Position numbers and translations under genes: made by a program
In this document: positions 18,451-28,400 of the stretch, in pieces
Numbering within the stretch: position 1 is the first letter of the stretch
Layout of the letters: every line of letters begins with the position of its first letter
Notes under the pieces: generated by a model
Database searches by the model: none
What the model was told of the DNA's origin: nothing
The model's input: the letters and a program-made list of their open reading frames with translations, nothing else
DNA from: Dyadobacter sp. CECT 9275
GTDB lineage: Bacteria > Bacteroidota > Bacteroidia > Cytophagales > Spirosomataceae
NCBI RefSeq assembly: GCF_907164905.1
Contig: NZ_CAJRAF010000004.1
Coordinates: 806,001 to 870,000, forward strand
DNA: 64,000 bases
Direction: 5' to 3'

Positions 18451-19502
18451 GAAATACCAGGGTTAGATTTGATCCTAAGATAACCGTTCTTCACCACAAA
18501 TCCGCTTTCCTGCTCATCTTCCATCAAATCAAAACTGCCGTCCAGGTCCAGATAACGGGTATTCCGGCACGCAAAAGCTGCGTGGAGCGCCGCCGAAATA
18601 CTCAGGCTGCTTTCATCATTACATCCCCAGAACAACTCAATATCCGCTTGCCTGGCAATGTTTGCTATCTCAAAGGCCGCTGTAATACCGCCGCATTTCA
18701 TCAATTTGATATTGAAGATACCAAACAAGGCTTCATTAGCCAGGCGTAGTGCCGTTCTGGCATCTTTCAGAGACTCATCCGCCGCCAGTTTTCGTCGGAT
18801 TCCTGCCGGAAACTGCAGCAACATTTTATCCATCCTTGGATGAAACGGCTGCTCTGTCAGTTCAAGCGGGACCGAAGCGGTTTGATCTAAAAAAAAGCGC
18901 AGGTCTTCGGCAGAATAACCCTCATTGGCATCAACACGTACAGTGAAATAATCACCGAAAGTCTCATACAAACGGATAACCCTTTCAGCATCTTCCTGTG
19001 CATTCACGCCGGTCTTGATTTTTAGTATTCTGAATCCCTGATCTTTATATTCCTTTGCTTCATACAGCGTTTCTGCCACGTTTTTAATGCCGATGGTTAT
19101 CGACGTGGGCATACTGTTATGATGGCGGCCATAAAAATCTACAACCGGCAGCCCTATCCACTTTCCGAAGGCATCGTGCAGTGCAATGTCAATGGCAGCC
19201 AAGGTGGCCGGAAAGTCTGGGTATATCTGCCGGAAGAATGCGATATGCGACAGGAATTCCCGTATATCCTTTCCCTTCAATCCAAGATACACCTTCTCCG
19301 AACCCAGATTGTACAAGGTCTGTTCCGGTGTTTCACCAATTACCTCCGGATCCGGATTGGCTGCTCCTTTACCGATGACGCCATTTGAAAGCTCAACCTC
19401 AAAAAAAATGATTTCTGCCACACTGATGGTCTCCCTCGCAATGGTGTAAGGCCTTTTCAGCGGAACGGATTTAGCATAGGACCTGATCGTCTTGATGTTC
19501 AT
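18447..19502 (-). CDS. Enolase-superfamily dipeptide epimerase (Ala-Glu epimerase type; DgcA-like context)
   Basis: A 351-residue cytoplasmic enzyme of the muconate-lactonising subgroup. Visible catalytic set: Lys161/Lys163 in KIKTGVN, metal ligands Asp191 (VRVDANEGY), Glu217 (LELTEQPF) and Asp242 (LAADESL), and Lys266 in NIKLMKCGG. The Asp-x-Asp motif near the C-terminus (Asp319/Asp321 in YLDLDG) is the feature that dipeptide epimerases use to bind the dipeptide ammonium group. This favours L-Ala-D/L-Glu epimerase. It overlaps DUF1611 upstream and the permease downstream by 4 bp each. The same pairing exists as dgcN-dgcA in marine Proteobacteria, where DgcA racemises N-acetyl-D-glutamate, so that activity is an alternative. 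Confidence 0.87.
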   Translation of the reverse strand: MNIKTIRSYAKSVPLKRPYTIARETISVAEIIFFEVELSNGVIGKGAANPDPEVIGETPEQTLYNLGSEKVYLGLKGKDIREFLSHIAFFRQIYPDFPATLAAIDIALHDAFGKWIGLPVVDFYGRHHNSMPTSITIGIKNVAETLYEAKEYKDQGFRILKIKTGVNAQEDAERVIRLYETFGDYFTVRVDANEGYSAEDLRFFLDQTASVPLELTEQPFHPRMDKMLLQFPAGIRRKLAADESLKDARTALRLANEALFGIFNIKLMKCGGITAAFEIANIARQADIELFWGCNDESSLSISAALHAAFACRNTRYLDLDGSFDLMEDEQESGFVVKNGYLRIKSNPGIS

Positions 19503-20539
19503 GGTACCATTGCTTTCATAACCGGAACAATACCCTCACAACCCTCCTGAATAGGAAGTAAAACCGGGATCCCCAGTTCGGTTTCATATTTCTTTTGAAA
19601 AGACCTGTACGTCTCCTCGTCACAATTTTCAGTATTCAGTGCCAATCCTATTACTTGCGAGCCATAGAGACGGATCAGCTCAATTTCCGATTCAACCGTG
19701 GGGATTTTACCAAAATGCGGTTCCATGTCAAAATATTCCCTGGTAGGAGAGTGAACCAGAATCACCTGTTTGGCCATACCCGAAAGCAGGAATTCCGCCC
19801 CGCAAGGACCGCTCGGATTCCTTAATGCCGACTGCCCCTCAATAAAAATGATGTCGGGGTTGGTCTCCCTGGCACAGGTCAGGATCGCATGTTCGAGCTC
19901 TCCCGAAACAAAATCATTCAGGGTTGAATCAAAAATAAAACCATACTGTCCTCCCTGCAGCCAGCCTGTTTGTCCGGTATAGATCATCTGGGCCTGAAGC
20001 CCGGCCTCCCAGCAGGCTTTCACCAGTAACCGGGTAGCGGTACGTTTGCCCAGGGCGCAGTCTGTACCCATAACGGCTACCACAGGGGTTTTAAGTTGAA
20101 GTATCTCCCCGGTCCAAAAATGAAGGTCACGGAAGGATTTGGGTTTACGGATGTCATGCAGCTCCACTCCGTTCTCTGCTGCAAGATCCACGATATCCTT
20201 ATGCTCTGAAAGGTAATCATGCAGCCCGTTAATAACGGACAATTTATTCTGAACAGCTGTTTCCACCATTTTCAGCATAAAACCTGGAAATTTACCACCT
20301 GTTGTTGCCACCCCGACAATACAGTAAGCAGGAGCGGCCGACATCGCGTCTTCCACTCCGGCAAAAATGGGGATGTTCCGAAAAATCCCGTCCAGTACCT
20401 CCCCGGCATCCTTACCAGCATGTTTACCGTCAACCACTCCCACAATTTCAAAACGCTCGCTTTCACGAATCAGCCCGTGTGCAGTTTTAGCATCGGGAGT
20501 GTCCAAAAGCCCGGCGGTGAGTAAAATAGCTTTCTGCAT
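19499..20539 (-). CDS. DUF1611 family protein, DgcN-like (possible D-glutamate N-acetyltransferase)
   Basis: A 346-residue DUF1611 protein. The N-terminal Rossmann-like domain has FEIVGVVDGKHAGKDAG (about 30-47). The C-terminal domain has a P-loop-like GTDCALGKRT (158-167), then YTGQTGWLQGGQYG and IIFIEGQSALRNPSGP. For this family, DgcN of Pseudoalteromonas has been reported to N-acetylate D-glutamate, followed by racemisation by an enolase-superfamily DgcA; I recall this from the literature and cannot confirm the homology here. The gene leads an operon in which each junction overlaps by 4 bp (DUF1611, epimerase, permease). That makes D-glutamate or L-Ala-D-Glu catabolism the best hypothesis. 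Confidence 0.82.
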   Translation of the reverse strand: MQKAILLTAGLLDTPDAKTAHGLIRESERFEIVGVVDGKHAGKDAGEVLDGIFRNIPIFAGVEDAMSAAPAYCIVGVATTGGKFPGFMLKMVETAVQNKLSVINGLHDYLSEHKDIVDLAAENGVELHDIRKPKSFRDLHFWTGEILQLKTPVVAVMGTDCALGKRTATRLLVKACWEAGLQAQMIYTGQTGWLQGGQYGFIFDSTLNDFVSGELEHAILTCARETNPDIIFIEGQSALRNPSGPCGAEFLLSGMAKQVILVHSPTREYFDMEPHFGKIPTVESEIELIRLYGSQVIGLALNTENCDEETYRSFQKKYETELGIPVLLPIQEGCEGIVPVMKAMVP

Positions 20540-20546
20540 AAAACAA

Positions 20547-20608
20547 GGTATTAATGTTATACCAATAGATTAAAATTCTTATTAATTATGCAATATTGTA
20601 ATAATATT
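20547..20608. promoter_or_regulatory. Divergent promoter region with Lrp-like inverted repeats
   Basis: The 111-bp gap between the divergent DUF1611 operon and the Lrp/AsnC gene is very AT-rich. It holds two inverted repeats: GGTAT-N7-ATACC at 20547-20563 and AATATT-GTAAT-AATATT at 20592-20608. Degenerate AT-rich palindromes suit Lrp/AsnC proteins, which usually regulate themselves and a divergent operon. Confidence 0.5.
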
Positions 20609-20650
20609 CCTAAATTACACATGAATTAAGAATATATACTCCAAAAGAAA

Positions 20651-21103
20651 ATGACGGAAGACCTGGACAAGAAAATTCTAAATCTGCTGCAAAAAAACGC
20701 CAAGCTCACTATTAAAGAACTTGCCGAAACACTGGAAATGAGTACCACGCCTGTTTTTGAGCGCATCAAACGCCTGGAACGAGAAGGTGTCATCAAGGGA
20801 TATGTGGCTATTATAGACCAGGAAAAGGTGGGGCGCGGACAAACGGTTTTTGTCAATATAAAAATGCCGGTATACACGGCTGAAAACATTGCCCTTTTTG
20901 AGGATCAGATCAGGGAAATGCCACAAGTACTTGAATGTTACCATCTGGCCGGCCCTATCGATTATCAGCTTAAAGTTGTGGTAGAAAACATCAAAGAATA
21001 CGACCGCTTCCTGCTGGAAATATCCAAAATCCGGAACGTAAATATCGAAAGCAGCGTGATTGTGCTGCATGACGTGAAACAACAAACTGCCATTACATTA
21101 TGA
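20651..21103 (+). CDS. Lrp/AsnC family transcriptional regulator
   Basis: A 150-residue protein of normal family length. The N-terminal helix-turn-helix is seen in LDKKILNLLQKNAKLTIKELAETLEMSTT split over residues 5-35, followed by the linker strand GVIKGYVAIID. The C-terminal RAM/ligand domain (about 66-140) contains the GPIDYQLKVVV core that forms the octamer effector pocket. It is divergent from the DUF1611-epimerase-permease operon and likely controls it in response to an amino acid. Its stop overlaps the start of the next gene by 4 bp (ATGA), which is unusual for a regulator and couples it to a serine hydrolase. Confidence 0.92.
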   Translation: MTEDLDKKILNLLQKNAKLTIKELAETLEMSTTPVFERIKRLEREGVIKGYVAIIDQEKVGRGQTVFVNIKMPVYTAENIALFEDQIREMPQVLECYHLAGPIDYQLKVVVENIKEYDRFLLEISKIRNVNIESSVIVLHDVKQQTAITL

Positions 21104-22260
21104 GAAATGTTTTACTAACTGCTTTTAAGATGTATAAATCTTGTTTAAACCGGCCAAAAACCCGATGGGCAGGGGTGGTGATTTTAGCAGGGCTCTTTTT
21201 ATTTTCCTGTAAAACTTCCAAAAAAGTAACGGTCACTAAGGATATGAAAACCAGGCTGGACAACCTGTTGGCAACCGTTCCTGACTTCAGTGGTGTGCTG
21301 CTCGTGGCAGACCAGGGAAAAATCGTTTATCATAAAGCATGGGGTTACAGAAGTTTTGAAACGAAGGAATCGATGGATACCGCTTCTGTTTTTGAGCTGG
21401 CTTCGGTGTCCAAACAGTTTACCGCCCTGACGATCATGCAAATGAAAGAAGCCGGAAAATTATCTTTTGACGACCCGATTGACAAATATCTCCCGGGCCT
21501 GCCTTATACGGGCGTCACAATCCGGCACCTGCTCACGCACACATCAGGACTTCCTGATTATCAAGAAATTATGGATAAGTATTGGAACAAAACCAAAGTG
21601 GCCGGTAATACGGATAACATCGCCTATCTGATACAGTACCACCCGCCCAGGCTTTTTGAACCGGGAGAAAAGTATGCATACAGTAATACCGGTTATATGC
21701 TTCTGGCGAGTATCACCGAAAAAGTTTCCGGCCAGGATTTCATCACATTCTGCAGAACCCGTTTTTTCGGACCAGCACAAATGACGCAAACCGATATCAG
21801 GACCGTTGCCGAAAAAAAGCAGCTGCCCAACCTGGCAGCGGGGCATATTTATGTAAAGGAAAAACAACAGTATGTACCTGCCGACTCATTTCCTCAGTTT
21901 AATTACGCCATCTGGCTTGGCAATCGGAAGGGTCCGGGCAGGGTAAGCTCCACCTCCGCCGACCTGCTGAAATGGGACAGGATCTTGTATTCGGGTAAAA
22001 TTGTGAAACCGGAAACACTGCTGGAAGCATTTTCACCAACCCGCCTGAACGACGACTCGCTTTCCTGGTATGGCTTTGGCTGGAAGATCAGACAAAGTAA
22101 AAAAGGAAAAGTAGTGTGGCACAACGGAGATAACCCAGGTTATGCCACACAATTTGAACGTTATATTGATGCAGACAAAACCATTATCCTGCTGTCCAAC
22201 AACGCTCATCCGAAAATTCCGGACATCCTTCAAAGCGTGGAAGCTATTGTAGAAGAATAG
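21100..22260 (+). CDS. Serine beta-lactamase-fold (class C/S12) lipoprotein
   Basis: A 386-residue exported lipoprotein, lipobox LFSC with Cys37. The S12 family active-site motifs are intact: SVSK (Ser102-x-x-Lys105), YSN (194-196) and HNG in VVWHNGDNPGY near residue 347, which replaces KTG. This group includes D-alanyl-D-alanine carboxypeptidases, D-aminopeptidases, esterases and AmpC-like enzymes. Without a penicillin-binding SH3-like tail, a D-amino-acid peptidase or esterase is more likely than a resistance beta-lactamase. It is translationally coupled to the Lrp gene and faces a D-Glu/muropeptide salvage operon, so a role in trimming peptidoglycan peptides in the periplasm is plausible but inferred. 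Confidence 0.85.
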   Translation: MRNVLLTAFKMYKSCLNRPKTRWAGVVILAGLFLFSCKTSKKVTVTKDMKTRLDNLLATVPDFSGVLLVADQGKIVYHKAWGYRSFETKESMDTASVFELASVSKQFTALTIMQMKEAGKLSFDDPIDKYLPGLPYTGVTIRHLLTHTSGLPDYQEIMDKYWNKTKVAGNTDNIAYLIQYHPPRLFEPGEKYAYSNTGYMLLASITEKVSGQDFITFCRTRFFGPAQMTQTDIRTVAEKKQLPNLAAGHIYVKEKQQYVPADSFPQFNYAIWLGNRKGPGRVSSTSADLLKWDRILYSGKIVKPETLLEAFSPTRLNDDSLSWYGFGWKIRQSKKGKVVWHNGDNPGYATQFERYIDADKTIILLSNNAHPKIPDILQSVEAIVEE

Positions 22261-22286
22261 GCTCGTAGAAAATCTGTCGTCAAAGA

Positions 22287-22304
22287 GAGAACGGAAGCGT
22301 TCTC
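22287..22304. terminator. Short hairpin between convergent genes
   Basis: GAGAACG-GAAG-CGTTCTC, a 7-bp stem with a GNRA-like GAAG loop, lies in the 49-bp gap between the beta-lactamase-fold and MFS genes that converge here. It is followed by CCTTATT on the + strand. Probably a shared weak terminator. Confidence 0.5.
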
Positions 22305-22309
22305 CCTTA

Positions 22310-23608
22310 TTAAACTGTGGTTTCTGCGGGAATCACAGTTTTCCACCTTCCCAGCCGGTAACCCCACACTGCGTAGTAAAACAGAAACAGATAACAGGGA
22401 ATGAGCACCAGCACCGAGGTTTGCGGCCAGCCAGGATTGTAATCGATCAGGGTACCGAAGATCAACGGGAATATCCCTCCGCCAATGACCGACATCAGCA
22501 ATAATGCGGACCCGATCTTTGTAAATCTTTTCAGATTTCTGATGGCCAAGCCCCATATCGTACCCCACAACAGTGCCGATCCGAAACCCGTGCAGATCAG
22601 ACAATATACGGAGATCAGCCCGCTGGTGAAATAAGAAGCCGTCACCATCACAATTCCACCAATGGCACAGTACATCAGCGCAGCCTGTTGCGACAACCAC
22701 CTGGGAATAAGGATTGTACTGGAAACATATCCGACCAGCATGGCATACAGGGCATATTCCGCAAAATGCCTGGCTTCGTTTAGCGGGATACCCAACGCGC
22801 GGCTGTAGACAATAATGCCGTCAATAGGAATTACTTCACATGCAGCAGACATAAAAAGTGCCAGTACACCCAGTACCAGATAAGGATACTGGAATACACT
22901 GGTCCGGTCATCTGTTCCAGAATCTGCAGACACAGACTGGTCGGCGTGCTCATCTATCTCCGGAAGTTTAGAAAGCCATACCAGCACCGCCAGAGCCAGC
23001 AGGATGAGGGTGATCACCAGATATGGATTCACAACCTTCAGAATATATTCGTCCAGAATTGCTGCCCTTTCCACATTTGTTGCAGCGCTGATGCTTTCAA
23101 CGATACTATCGGCATTCAATAAAAATATGGCTCCCAGAATTCGTTGGCTCAATATTCCCGCGGTTTTATTGGCAATCCCCATAAACCCGATTCTTTGCGC
23201 AGTACTTTCCGCAGGTCCGATGATCGCTACATACGGGTTTGCCGCCGTCTGAAGCAATGCCAGGCCGGTACCCGTTACAAACAAACCGCCCAGAAACACA
23301 AGGTAAGTTCTGGAATAAGCCGCAGGCAAAAACATAAAAGTACCTATAGCCATCACCACCAGTCCGATCACCATTCCTTTTTTATAACCCGTATGCTGTA
23401 GTATCCAGGCAGAAGGAATGGCCATAAAAAAGTAAGCGATGTAAGAAGCAAAAGCCACAAATAACGACTGGAAGGTGGACAGCTCCAGGCAGATCTGAAA
23501 ATAGGGTATCAGGATTCCGTTTACCCAGGTTATAAAACCGAAGACAAAGAACAGGATTGCAATAATAACGAGAGGATAAATGTATGTTTTTGGCCTGGTC
23601 ATTTCCAT
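22310..23608 (-). CDS. FucP/GluP-type MFS sugar transporter
   Basis: A 432-residue major-facilitator protein with 12 predicted segments and a central hydrophilic loop (about 205-235, rich in Asp/Ser). The motif LQTAANPYVAIIGP with flanking QRIGFMGIANKTAGILSQ is characteristic of the FucP/glucose-galactose transporter branch, which imports sugars or N-acetylamino sugars by proton symport. The gene follows the SusC-SusD pair of this region after about 225 bp, in the same orientation. It is the expected inner-membrane step after outer-membrane import. It may have its own promoter in the gap, but no clear TAnnTTTG box was found there. Confidence 0.88.
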   Translation of the reverse strand: MEMTRPKTYIYPLVIIAILFFVFGFITWVNGILIPYFQICLELSTFQSLFVAFASYIAYFFMAIPSAWILQHTGYKKGMVIGLVVMAIGTFMFLPAAYSRTYLVFLGGLFVTGTGLALLQTAANPYVAIIGPAESTAQRIGFMGIANKTAGILSQRILGAIFLLNADSIVESISAATNVERAAILDEYILKVVNPYLVITLILLALAVLVWLSKLPEIDEHADQSVSADSGTDDRTSVFQYPYLVLGVLALFMSAACEVIPIDGIIVYSRALGIPLNEARHFAEYALYAMLVGYVSSTILIPRWLSQQAALMYCAIGGIVMVTASYFTSGLISVYCLICTGFGSALLWGTIWGLAIRNLKRFTKIGSALLLMSVIGGGIFPLIFGTLIDYNPGWPQTSVLVLIPCYLFLFYYAVWGYRLGRWKTVIPAETTV

Positions 23609-23832
23609 AGAGGATACCTGTTTAGCTAAAAATTAAAAGAGAGACGTTGTGACAAGACTTAGGATTATGCAGAAAACTTTGATTATACCTGATTACGGTT
23701 AAAAGGGACCATACCATGAGAATATATATTTTTCGTCAAAACCCAGGCAGGTACTAAACTTAAAAAGATATCCCTGGAGAAAAATTTCTACCAGGAATAC
23801 CTTTCCATACTACATCCTACTATCTAACAATC

Positions 23833-25413
23833 TTAGTTTTTATCCCACCAGAGCGGTGTACTTGCTTTATCTGGACCACTCAGCAATTTCACTGCTTCTG
23901 TTACAGCTGCACCATTGTTCTGCTTTTCAGAATCAATGAAAGGAAACCTTCTGATGAAAGCGGTATTCGGCACATCGGTATTCACGGAATTCACTACGTG
24001 GTACAGCTTGGGATAGAGCGTTCTCCGGAATTCGGCCCAGGCTTCACAGCCGTCAGGATACACAGCAAGCCACTTCTGCGTTCCGATCTGTTCGCGCTGC
24101 ACTGCCTCAGAAGCTCCCCATTTCACGGGAATATTACTTACCGCCGGAGAATTTTGTGAATCACCAGGCGCTATCGGAGGAGTGGTTCCGTTGATATAGG
24201 TTTCTACGTCAGCACCGCTGTAACCCCAGGTTGCCATAGAAGCACGGATACCTTCGTTGTAGAAACTCTCCGCAGTACCTGTACCCATGTTCCAGCCGTT
24301 CAGGGCACCTTCCGCTCTCAGGAAATAGGCCTCAGCGGCGTGCATGATATCTGCTTTTACAGCCAGCAGGTTTTCCCATCCGGACCCCGTTCCTGTGTTA
24401 CGTATCCATCTCGCCCCGATATTGGAATTGTTATCATTCGTATTCAATGGCTGGATCAGCTGCGCGGGGTCCAAACCGTTCCTCAAGCCTTCATAGGTTT
24501 TGGTACCAAAGGCAGGCTGAAAAAACTGGGCCATACGCGGATCATTATACCCTTTCAGAATGGATTCCATCGTAGCACTCATCCTGAATTCTCCCCAGGC
24601 GGCAATCCTTGACAAACCATTGGCGTCAGCGCTGCTCACGGCTGTCCGTACCATCATCGCATCGTGCGCAACGGTGGTCATTACGCCTGCCGCCACAGCA
24701 GCTTCCGCTTCGGTTTTGGCTCGGGCCGGGTCTACCTTCGATATCCTCAGGGCCAACCTCAGTCGAAGGGTATTGGCAAAAAGAATCCATTTATTGACAT
24801 CACCGCTGTAAATAATATCCGAAGTTCCGAATGGTTTCTCAGCGGTTTTGGATTTTAATATTGCCACAGCAGCATCCAACCTTTTGAAGAAATCATCATA
24901 GATCAGATTCTGCGCATCATACTTTACGCTTTGCGCCGGAATACCCGCATCAAAGTAAGGAATCGGACCATAATAATCGGTCACGCGGTGGAATGAAAAC
25001 GCCCACCAGATGCTTGCCAGTGCATATTCTGCACTTTGAGGATCGTAGGTATCAAACAGGGTTTTAAGCTGTGGCACCACTTGAGTATAAATAGGGTTCC
25101 AGTGCGAATTGATCCACGACATGTTCAGGAAGTACCTGTCGGACTGGAAGTTGGCAGTGGTGGTAGCAAAATACTGCGCATACAGATCCGCAAATAAATT
25201 GGTGGCAGTCTGGTAAGAAGGATGATAAGATCCTTGCGACAATGCCTGCGAGAATAATTTTGGATACTCAGCCGGAGTCAATACCACAAGAGCCGTTTTG
25301 CTTTTGTTCATGGTATCAAAATCGTCAGTACAGGCGGCACCGAAAAACCCGACAAGTCCTATGGAACCAACTTTTAAGATTTTTCTGATTCTTTGATTTA
25401 TATTTTCTCTCAT
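23833..25413 (-). CDS. SusD-like lipoprotein (SusD-like_2 subgroup)
   Basis: A 526-residue surface lipoprotein with signal ending FFGAAC (Cys28) followed by TDDFDTMNKSKTAL. The NLFADLYAQYFATTT segment, YALASIWWAFSFHRVTDYYGPIPYF and the late KWGASEAVQREQIGTQKWLA segment identify the SusD-like_2 family, the divergent branch that partners SusC proteins. It lies 41 bp downstream of the SusC gene. It captures substrate at the cell surface for that receptor. The unit shares a promoter type with two other operons in this region, so its ligand is probably the substrate handled by the 29-49 kb enzymes. Confidence 0.92.
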   Translation of the reverse strand: MRENINQRIRKILKVGSIGLVGFFGAACTDDFDTMNKSKTALVVLTPAEYPKLFSQALSQGSYHPSYQTATNLFADLYAQYFATTTANFQSDRYFLNMSWINSHWNPIYTQVVPQLKTLFDTYDPQSAEYALASIWWAFSFHRVTDYYGPIPYFDAGIPAQSVKYDAQNLIYDDFFKRLDAAVAILKSKTAEKPFGTSDIIYSGDVNKWILFANTLRLRLALRISKVDPARAKTEAEAAVAAGVMTTVAHDAMMVRTAVSSADANGLSRIAAWGEFRMSATMESILKGYNDPRMAQFFQPAFGTKTYEGLRNGLDPAQLIQPLNTNDNNSNIGARWIRNTGTGSGWENLLAVKADIMHAAEAYFLRAEGALNGWNMGTGTAESFYNEGIRASMATWGYSGADVETYINGTTPPIAPGDSQNSPAVSNIPVKWGASEAVQREQIGTQKWLAVYPDGCEAWAEFRRTLYPKLYHVVNSVNTDVPNTAFIRRFPFIDSEKQNNGAAVTEAVKLLSGPDKASTPLWWDKN

Positions 25414-25454
25414 GATCTTTTCAATATTAAAAAAACGAGTATACCTACCCTTTG

Positions 25455-28400
25455 TTAAAAACTTACTTTGAGGTTCAATCCTATGTTCCTTGACGATGGC
25501 AGGTTACCATAATCCAGTCCCTGGAAGTTACCTGCTCCCAGGTTCATATCCGGATCAAATGGTAGTTTACGTTTTGGCAAACCCGGGATATCCATCTTCG
25601 CATAACCTCTGTAAAGGAAGAACAGGTTACGGGCTGTAAATGACAACCGTACATTCTTCAGGAAAAAATCCGAAGGCATGGGGATGTTGTAACCCAGCGT
25701 TAGTTCTCTCAAACGGAAATTGGTAGTGGAATAGGTAAAGAACTCACCCCAGGAATAACGTCCCTGTGATACGGTCTGCCAGAATTTTTCCGCGTTGATC
25801 GCCTGGGTATTGGTTTCACCTGCGGCCGTTACGCCTGGAAGTACCCAACCTCCTTCACGGTAGGCTGTCGTATAATCAGCATTACCATCGAATGCCAAGT
25901 TAGCTTCTGTACCGGAGGTCATGGTACCTCCCACCCTTCCGTCGACAAGGAAAGTAAGGGCAAAATTCTTGTAATTGAACGTATTGTTCCAGCCCAAGGT
26001 AAATTTAGGGTTAAAGTTACCGATGATACCCAGCGGGCCTACGACCGGCACCCCAGCAGCAGAAACAACCCGGCGGCCCTGGGCATCTTTCAGCCAGGTA
26101 AGGCCTTCCATATCTCCATAGGACCCGCCTTCCGCAACAATCGGCGTAGCCGTTCTTACCCCTGCACCCAAGGTAGCTCTTTTAATACTCGGGTGAAGAT
26201 AAACGATCTTGTTGATGTTACGTCCAAAATTCAAGCTGGTCTGCCACGTCAGATTATCAGTCTTAATAGGTGTACCGCTCAACATGATTTCAACTCCTTT
26301 ATTATTAATTTTCCCCGCATTGATCAACTGTGCGCTAAACCCGGATGCAGGAGGAAGTGCAAGCGTCAGGATTTGGTTAACCGTATTGCTGTTGTAATAG
26401 GTCACATCCAAACCAACGCGGCCTCCCAGCGCCCTGAAATCCAGACCGAATTCAGTGGCAGAAGAAATTTCAGGTTTCAGATTGGCGTTCGGCAACGTGG
26501 TTGCTCTGGTAATATATCCGCCCACACCACCAGGGTTAAAAGCATAGGATGGATCTAGCTGATAAGGATCCGTGCTGTTGCCCACCTGTGCCCATGAACC
26601 ACGTATTTTGGCAAAACTTATCCAGGAAGGTAACTTGACAGCATCTGAGAGAATAAAGTTACCGCCGAAGGATGAGTAGATATAGGAATACGGACTTGGC
26701 AGCGTTGAGGCCCAGTCATTACGCACGGAAGCATCCACCGTCAGATAATCCCGGAAGGAAACCGATGCCGTACCGAAAACATATTGCAGTTCTCTTTCCG
26801 AAAAAGATGAAATACGGGTCAGGTTGGTTGCAAAAGACAAGTCAAATTTGTTGACAACCGACAACCCAGTGGCAGATCCACCTACCTCAGAATACTTGTT
26901 ATAAGTTGAACCCGCACCAAAGTTATATGTCAGACCAAAATCTTTACCTATTTTATTGTTCCCTGAAAAGATAAGGTCAAGGTTACGCTCTACTGTTTTA
27001 CCGGTCGACCGCTCGTAATTTCCTCCTGCGGCAGCGTACAATAGCGTCAGGTTGGAAAAACCTCTCTCATAATCATCTATATAACTATCATAACTCACAC
27101 GTCCCTGCACATTCAGCCATGGTGTGAGCTCATACTTTGCAGAACCCAGGATAATGGAACGATCCCGTTTTTCGTCTGCAAAAGTTCTGTTGATCGTCCA
27201 GTAAGGGTTCATGTAAATCCCCGAGCTCGTCCAGTAAGTTGGCGTACCCGTTGGCGTTTCAAATACCTTATACTTCTCCAGATCCACACTTCTGGGCGTT
27301 TTAAGCAGGTTCATAACCGGCCCACTGTTTTCACCTGAGTATGGTTTATTTTTGATATCCTGGTTCACATAGGTGATCTTGCCGTCAACACTCAGCTTCT
27401 TGGTCAGCTGTGAAGTGACCCTAAGATTCAGCGTATGTCTGGACAGATCATTATTCGGCAGCAGCCCCTGACTTTTATTGAAGGTGTAAGACATATAAGT
27501 CTGAACATTCTGACTACCCGCTGATACCCCAATGGAATTGTTGGTAGAAACGCCGGTTCTGTAAAAATCCCTTATATTGTCGGGATAGGTAGTAGCTTTG
27601 GCACCCCAGCTACCCGAGGCATTTTCACTGGAAACACCACCTGCACCCTGTCCGTAGGTATTTTGAAAACTAGGCATTAGAAAAGGAGTTTCTATCACCA
27701 CACCAGAATTGATATCTGTGCTTATTTTACCCGCTTTCCCTTTTTTGGTTGTAATCATGATCACCCCGTTGGCGGCACGGCTACCATACAAAGCGGATGC
27801 TGCCGGCCCCTTCAGTATGTTCATGGATTCTATATCATCCGGGTTGATATTGGCCGCACCATCACTGCGGTTAGTTCCTCCAAAATCGGATGATACATTG
27901 CTCCGGTTAGTATTGTCAATGGGTACTCCATCCACTACAAAAAGGGCATTGTTGCTACCCCCGATTGAACGGTTACCTCTCAAAGTCACCCGCGTGGCAG
28001 AACCCGGCCCTGATGAACCCTGTGTAACCACAAGCCCGGCTACTTTACCAGAAAGTGTATTGACAAAGTTAGCGTCCCGTACATCGGTAAGCTGCTTGCC
28101 TTCAATTTTTTGCGTAGCATAAGTAAGTGACTTGGCGGTCCTTTCAATCCCTAGAGCGGTAACCACCACCTCGCCAAGCTGCGTTGCATCCTCTTTCAGG
28201 ATTATATCAATCACAGAGCGGCCTCCTACGATCACCTCCTGCGAGGAATAACCGATAAACGAAAATACCAATGTTTCACTTGCAGACGGAACCGACAGGC
28301 TGTAGGCTCCAATCTCATTTGTTGAAGTACCCTTACTGGATCCTTTGATCAATACGTTCACACCTGGCAATGGATCTCCCTTTTCATCACTTACTTTCCC

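Noticed and set aside
21100..22260. Acquired antibiotic-resistance beta-lactamase
   Set aside because: The S12 motifs fit many peptidases and esterases. It is a lipoprotein coupled to an Lrp regulator in a metabolic context, with no mobile element nearby.
23797..23832. Regulon-type site upstream of the MFS transporter
   Set aside because: A TACTAT word occurs in the gap, but neither the 21-bp partner nor a -7 box at the right distance is present.
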